From Pelecanus crispus (Eukaryota > Chordata > Aves > Pelecaniformes > Pelecanidae): 64,000 nucleotides of DNA. The position numbers were made by a program, and so were the translations under genes. The notes beneath the pieces were generated by a model, which was not told the origin of the DNA, did not search any database, and saw only the letters and a program-made list of their open reading frames with translations. Shown piece by piece: positions 59,058 to 64,000 of this stretch. Numbering within the stretch: position 1 is the first letter of the stretch; every line of letters begins with the position of its first letter. Where the stretch lies: contig NC_134661.1 of NCBI RefSeq assembly GCF_030463565.1, positions 6,348,542 through 6,412,541 on the forward strand, written 5' to 3'.

Positions 59058-61804
59058 CTGTGAAAAATAAAAGTGCGAATTACAGACACCACTAAACAGA
59101 TTTCCTTGAAATGCCTTCCTGTGATCATAATTTGAGTGCAGCAATTTACCCAAAACAATCTCAGCTATTAAGCCAGTTTCTAGTCAAGCCAAGTCTTTCA
59201 TCAAAGGTGTTGCAATGGCTAACACGTTTTCAGGACAGTGGTGTTTGTCTCCAGGTTGCAATCCAGAATTAACTGCACTTTCATTGGTAAAAAAGGAATG
59301 GGATTTAACAGTCAGCATCACCATTCCACTCAGCACAGGCATTACCAAACCACAGAAACGAATCAAATTATGCTAGCTCTGGACAGTCTCCAAAGTACGC
59401 AGCAGTTCGCCTAAGAGGTTAGCATTTTTTATGCTAGCTAGCCTTAGTATTGTGGTATTAGCAGACACCAAGCCAGCTCCTGAATTTCTTCCACAGTACA
59501 GTAAAACGGATTAAAGTTTTCATCTTTTTTGTGCGTTCAAGTATACAGCAGCTTGGTCTGAACCATAAAGTTCCTTTTTGTTCTGTAGACTTGTTTTTAA
59601 GTAGGACACAACCACAAGCCAACATGAAGTAGACTTGAAGAAGAAATGGAACAGGAAATTCTGTAAAGGGGAAAGGAGGGAAAGTGAAGCAATTCCATTT
59701 TATCTGTCACCTATTCTGGTCATTCCCACTGAGAGCAGGAGTGTGTGTTATTGCCAAACAGAAACTAATTGTAAAACTTACCTATTAATTTTATCCACAA
59801 GTACTTGTGGTACTTGAAAATAAACTTTTCGGCTTTCCAGTTCTATCTCGCAGATGACAGGTTTGAGACACGGAAGTGGCATGCTTCGTGTGAAAATGTG
59901 GTTTAAAGCACCCTCTACACAGAAAGCTTTATCTTGACTCCTGACAACACGCAAGAGCAGAGCAAAGTCATTGATCATTTCCTATATTTAATGAGTCACA
60001 AGTAAGCATTACACAGATAACTCTGTGTAACACTAACACACCTCTTGTTGAATCCCAGGTCTTGTTACAAGGTGACAAAAATCCAACACTACCATATTTT
60101 TACTGGGCAGATAGTCCAACATTGGAACAAGTTGCACAGAAAGGTTGTACAGTCTCCATCCCTGGAGACTGAATGTGGCTCTGAGCGACTTGCTCTAGCT
60201 GCCTCTGCTTTGAGCTGTGGGGTGGGACTAGATGATGGCTGGAGGTCCCTGCCAGCGTCAACCATGCTGTGATTCTGTGATTGTCTGCTAAGCAGATACA
60301 CACACTGCAGTCCTCCTGCTGTCTTCAGGCTGAGATTGACATTTGTTCTGAAATGGACCATTTTGACCTTAAAAATCCTAAGATAATCTTATTTTTTAGA
60401 GGGTACTTTGGCAAGAAGCTTGTGTTTTTATGTTGGCTATTCTGCTTAGAGACGAAAAAGAACTGTAGCTATTTTAAGGCAAATTAAAGGGAGTTCCTCT
60501 CTCCAACAAACAAGATACTAAAAGAACATTCTAGTGCTAGGCATAAGAGCACGAATACCAACTTTTCAGTTTCGCCACATGATGGTTACCTGTAGCCTGT
60601 ACACTTATATCCATGGATAGTCTCTGCTTTAAAAGGATGAACGTTACTCAAGATAAATCCAGCTCCTGCTGCCACAGCCACTATTTGCCAGCTGTTGTGC
60701 CATTCTCTCCTTGGTTGATCAGCAGGTGTCCCACCCTGCCCATTGCAAAGAGCCACGTGGACCTCTCCCTCCTCTGTCAGCACTTCTGCAGAGCTGGAAA
60801 GAAAGTCAGCAACAAGAAAAATCCTGCTAGCCCACCCAGGAATTTTATAATGCCAGAAAAACACCTGTAACGTGGCTAGAAATCTGTATCACAGCAGTCA
60901 GTTAGCATAGAACTACTTCCAGTTTACTCACCTATGGAAAAAGTGGGCAAGAAGCTCTCTGTTCTTCACTACCCCAGCCTTTCTCCCACAGTGAGGGAAG
61001 TTGAAATAAATACAATCAAATTCTCTTTTTTCTGGTAAAAAATAGTCCTTCAGCTTGGTGCAGTCCACAGAAAACAAAACTTCAGCTCCTTCGAAAGTAA
61101 ACAAAAAACAAGAGTCTGATCATTACAGAAAACTTTAAAGAAAGGTAGCAATTAAAGTCCTCTGGTCTCTTTTTAAGCAGGAGCAACACCTGCCAGGCAT
61201 CATCCCAGTTGTGCACTAGGAAAACCAGAAAGCCTAGGCTGCCTTTGCTCCCTTGCAGAGACTTCTGCTAACCGTCTACTTGTTCCAGTGCTATTTCAGT
61301 CTGATTGGAGTCTAGGGCATCTGATTCAGCCTCTTGGACGATTCCAATTCCTCGAGGCAAAAGTGGGCTTCTGAGGTGCCTGCAGTGGCGAAGGGCCATG
61401 AGGAAGCCGGCCGGCTCTTGTGAGGTACCGCAGCGCCAGGCCCCCGATTTAAGGCAGGCGTGCCGCTCTAGAGCCTCGCTTCGGCCGTTACGGGAAGAGC
61501 GGCCACCGCTGACGGCCGAGTACTACCGGCACCGTGTCTCTCCCCGTCCCGGCCTCCGACGTCGCTTTGCCCGCGGGCCCCCGCTGCCACCCTCCCTCCC
61601 CGCGGGCCGGCCGAGCCCCGCCGGCGCCGGCCCACCTCCCTCACGCAGCCGCCGGATGCTCTCCGCGGCTCGCCCCCACCCGGACACCTCCTCTTCGCTC
61701 TCGTAGCAAGTGGCCACGACGTGGGTCCCCGCGGCCCCGCACAGGGAGGCCGCGAAGGAGAAGTTGCCCTCGCCGAGCAGCAGGACGCGGCGCACCGGCT
61801 CCAT
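57869..61804 (-). CDS. FDXACB1: FDXACB1, ferredoxin-fold anticodon-binding domain protein, 5 coding exons
   Basis: Exons 61636-61804, 60932-61088, 60590-60793, 59782-59940 and 57869-59057 join in frame to 1878 nt, i.e. 625 residues plus stop, the size I recall for human FDXACB1 (about 624). The N-terminal part (about 1-230) is the Rossmann-like, BMT5-type (DUF2431) methyltransferase-like domain, with a glycine-rich motif LLLGEGNFSFA at residues 8-18. The C-terminal ~100 residues (524-625) form an FDX-ACB domain like that of mitochondrial Phe-tRNA synthetase. The middle resembles the PheRS-beta-like region only loosely. The biochemical role is not established; a link to RNA or tRNA is inferred from the domains. 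The start chosen is the ATG at 61804-61802 (context GCGGCCATGG). It lies 7.0 kb upstream of ALG9 in the same orientation. Confidence 0.96.
59782..59940 (-). CDS. FDXACB1: FDXACB1 coding exon 4 (residues 177-230)
   Basis: It encodes SQDKAFCVEGALNHIFTRSM and ends VDKINR. The acceptor chosen is TTGTCAG at 59942-59941. An upstream AG (59983-59982) would give an immediate in-frame stop after exon 3, so it was not used. Confidence 0.92.
60090..60282 (+). mobile_element. CR1 LINE 3' end, 5'-truncated
   Basis: Contains CATTGGAACAAGTTGCACAG, AGTCTCCATCCCTGGAGACT, GGGACTAGATGATGGCTGGA, then GGTCCCTGCCAGCGTCAACC, ending ATGCTGTGATTCTGTGATTG. This is the characteristic CR1 tail with its ATTCTGTG terminal repeat. 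In FDXACB1 intron 3, antisense to the gene. Confidence 0.88.
60590..60793 (-). CDS. FDXACB1: FDXACB1 coding exon 3 (residues 109-177)
   Basis: It encodes SAEVLTEEGEVHVALCNGQG, then GTPADQPRREWHNSWQIVAV and ends GYKCTGYR. Very close to the human protein. Acceptor TTCCAG, donor AG|GTAACC. Confidence 0.95.
60932..61088 (-). CDS. FDXACB1: FDXACB1 coding exon 2 (residues 57-109)
   Basis: It encodes AEVLFSVDCTKLKDYFLPEK and then YFNFPHCGRKAGVVKNRELL, the conserved NFPH motif of BMT5-like proteins. Acceptor CGAAG, donor AG|GTGAGT. Confidence 0.93.
61636..61804 (-). CDS. FDXACB1: FDXACB1 coding exon 1 (residues 1-56)
   Basis: It encodes MEPVRRVLLLGEGNFSFAAS and ends ESIRRLREGG. The GEGNFSFA loop is the signature of the BMT5-like fold, in the position of the SAM-binding loop of class I methyltransferases. 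Donor G|GTGGGC at 61635. Confidence 0.94.
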
Positions 61805-62120
61805 GGCCGCAGCCGCCGGCGCTCCCTCATGACGTTCGTGCCGGGCCGCGGGCCGCTGCTGCGCTCACCGCCTCTTGGCGGCGGCCGGCCGGGCCGCGCC
61901 CGGCCCCTCCGAGGCCCCGGCGGCTGGCCGTGGGGCGGAGAGCCGCGCCTTGCGCCGGCCCCGGGCCTCCGCGCCCCCCCGGGCCCGCTGCGGGAGCGGC
62001 TGCTCCGCTCGGGCGTGGCCTGGGCCTCTGCGGGCCACCCCGGTGCTTTGTCGGCCCCTTCACGGACCCTCTGCGCAGGGCCCAGGGAGCTGCCGGCACC
62101 CGCGGCGAGGCCAGGAGCTG
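61640..62120. promoter_or_regulatory. CpG island over FDXACB1 promoter and exon 1
   Basis: Dense CpG and GC boxes surround the FDXACB1 ATG. A half-CRE TGACGT sits just upstream of the ATG. In mammals this promoter lies head-to-head with another gene (C11orf1/CFAP68). No plus-strand partner could be recognised before the window ends in a minisatellite. Confidence 0.65.
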
Positions 62121-64000
62121 TAGCGCTGGGCCGCTGCAGTCCCGGGGCCAAGCGTTACAGCTTGAGAGAGAAGAGCCACGGTGGCCGCTGCAGTCCCGGG
62201 GCCAAGCGTTAACAGCTTAAGGGAGAAGAGCCACGGTGGCCGCTGCAGTCCCGGGGCCAAGCGTTAACAGCTTAAGGGAGAAGAGCCACGGTGGCCGCTG
62301 CAGTCCCGGGCCCGCGCGTTAACAGCTTAAGGGAGAAGAGCCACGGTGGCCGCTGCAGTCCCGGGCCCGCGCGTTACAGCTTGAGAGAGAAGAGCCACGG
62401 TGGCCGCTGCAGTCCCGGGCCCGCGCGTTACAGCTTGAGGGAGAAGAGCCACGGTGGCCGCTGCAGTCCCGGGCCCGCGCGTTACAGCTTGAGAGAGAAG
62501 AGCCACGGTGGCCGCTGCAGTCCCGGGCCCGCGCGTTAACAGCTTAAGGGAGAAGAGCCACGGTGGCCGCTGCAGTCCCGGGCCCGCGCGTTACAGCTTG
62601 AGAGAGAAGAGCCACGGTGGCCGCTGCAGTCCCGGGCCCGCGCGTTACAGCTTGAGAGAGAAGAGCCACGGTGGCCACTGCAGTCCCGGGGCCGCGCGTT
62701 AACAGCTTGAGGGAGAAGAGCCACGGTGGCCGCTGCAGTCCCGGGCCCGCGCGTTACAGCTTGAGAGCGAAGAGCCACGGTGGCCGCTGCAGTCCCGGGG
62801 CCGCGCGTTACAGCTTGAGAGAGAAGAGCCACGGTGGCCGCTGCAGTCCCGGGCCCGCGCGTTACAGCTTGAGGGAGAAGAGCCACGGTGGCCGCTGCAG
62901 TCCCGGGGCCGCGCGTTAACAGCTTAAGGGAGAAGAGCCATGGTGGCCGCTGCAGTCCCGGGGCCGCGCGTTACAGCTTGAGAGCGAAGAGCCACGGTGG
63001 CCGCTGCAGTCCCGGGGCCACGCGTTACAGCTTGAGGGAGAAGAGCCACGGTGGCCGCTGCAGTCCCGGGTCCGCGCGTTACAGCTTGAGAGCGAAGAGC
63101 CATGGTGGCCGCTGCAGTCCCGGGGCCGCGCGTTACAGCTTGAGGGAGAAGACACTTGCTGGCCGCTGCAGTCCCGGGCCCGCGCGTTACAGCTTGAGAG
63201 CGAAGAGCCACGGTGGCCGCTGCAGTCCCGGGCCCGCGCGTTACAGCTTGAGAGAGAAGAGCCACGGTGGCCGCTGCAGTCCCGGGCCCGCGCGTTAACA
63301 GCTTGAGGGAGAAGAGCCATGGTGGCCGCTGCAGTCCCGGGCCCGCGCGTTACAGCTTGAGAGCGAAGAGCCACGGTGGCCGCTGCAGTCCCGGGGCCGC
63401 GCGTTACAGCTTGAGAGAGAAGAGCCACGGTGGCCGCTGCAGTCCCGGGCCCGCGCGTTACAGCTTGAGGGAGAAGAGCCACGGTGGCCGCTGCAGTCCC
63501 GGGGCCGCGCGTTACAGCTTGAGAGAGAAGAGCCACGGTGGCCGCTGCAGTCCCGGGGCCGCGCGTTACAGCTTGAGAGAGAAGAGCCACGGTGGCCGCT
63601 GCAGTCCCGGGGCCGCGCGTTACAGCTTGAGAGAGAAGAGCCACGGTGGCCGCTGCAGTCCCGGGCCCGCGCGTTACAGCTTGAGAGCAAAGAGCCACGG
63701 TGGCCGCTGCAGTCCCGGGCCCGCGCGTTACAGCTTGAGAGCGAAGAGCCACGGTGGCCGCTGCAGTCCCGGGCCCGCGCGTTACAGCTTGAGAGCGAAG
63801 AGCCACGGTGGCCGCTGCAGTCCCGGGGCCGCGTGTTACAGCTTGAGAGCGAAGAGCCACGGTGGCCGCTGCAGTCCCGGGCCCGCGCGTTACAGCTTGA
63901 GGGAGAAGAGCCACGGTGGCCGCTGCAGTCCCGGGCCCGCGCGTTACAGCTTGAGAGAGAAGAGCCACGGTGGCCGCTGCAGTCCCGGGCCCGCGCGTTA
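62110..64000. repeat. 54-bp CpG-rich minisatellite, about 34 units, continues past window end
   Basis: Each unit contains GTTACAGCTTGAGAGAGAAG, then AGCCACGGTGGCCGCTGCAG, then TCCCGGGCCCGCGC, with about six CpGs. A 55-bp variant with GTTAACAGCTTAAG (extra A) is common in the units nearest FDXACB1. One unit (around 63147-63165) is altered to GACACTTGCTGGCC. The array begins about 300 bp upstream of the FDXACB1 ATG. Confidence 0.97.

Noticed and set aside
59941-59981. Alternative 5' extension of FDXACB1 exon 4 to the AG at 59983-59982
   Set aside because: Joining exon 3 to this acceptor produces an immediate stop codon, whereas the AG at 59942-59941 restores the conserved GYRSQDK junction.
62400-62520. 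CTCF-like reading of AGCCACGGTGGCCGCTGCAG in the 54-bp unit
   Set aside because: It shares GGTGGC but lacks the A before GGTGGC and the upstream CA expected in the CTCF core, so the match is too weak to claim.
62291-63968. Repetitive 18-residue-unit open frames on both strands of the 54-bp array
   Set aside because: 54 is divisible by 3, so any stop-free frame in the unit is propagated. Frames break wherever the 55-bp variant occurs, and no start, splice or domain evidence supports translation.

Overview
This window is vertebrate nuclear DNA, almost certainly from a bird. It holds two split protein genes with GT-AG introns, CpG-island promoters, CR1 LINE fragments, and two solo LTRs of a type I know from neoavian genomes. 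Both genes lie on the minus strand. ALG9 (mannosyltransferase of the N-glycan precursor pathway) can be traced through 15 coding exons from 50874 down to 15447. FDXACB1 (methyltransferase-like fold plus FDX-ACB domain) can be traced through 5 coding exons from 61804 down to 57869. The spliced lengths, 601 and 625 residues, are close to the human proteins as I remember them, and every exon junction keeps frame. The pair ALG9-FDXACB1 is a conserved vertebrate neighbourhood (human 11q23; a microchromosome in birds).

Layout. 1-15342: apparently gene-free flank downstream of ALG9, with a few possible old SINE remnants and CA microsatellites. 15343-50874: ALG9, with long 3' introns (8-11 kb) that carry two related solo LTRs (16289-16855 and 29989-30556), an old CR1 fragment (27060-27940) and a candidate conserved regulatory element (21271-21530). 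About 50370-51280: ALG9 CpG-island promoter. 51580-57480: an unusual GC-rich block between the genes, built from a roughly 430-bp module present four times (one copy inverted), a 48-copy 20-bp minisatellite (52601-53560), about 20 copies of a short hairpin-like TTACAGGG core, and an orphan CpG island. 57869-61804: FDXACB1, with a CR1 3' end in intron 3. 61640-62120: FDXACB1 CpG-island promoter. About 62110-64000: a 54-bp, roughly 34-copy CpG-rich minisatellite abutting that promoter and running off the window.

The genes have no obvious joint pathway: ALG9 acts in the ER membrane on lipid-linked oligosaccharide, while the exact job of FDXACB1 is not established. The most novel material is the repeat architecture around the two promoters. 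I saw no CRISPR, tRNA, rRNA or intact transposon. The long open frames in the GC-rich repeats look like composition artefacts.
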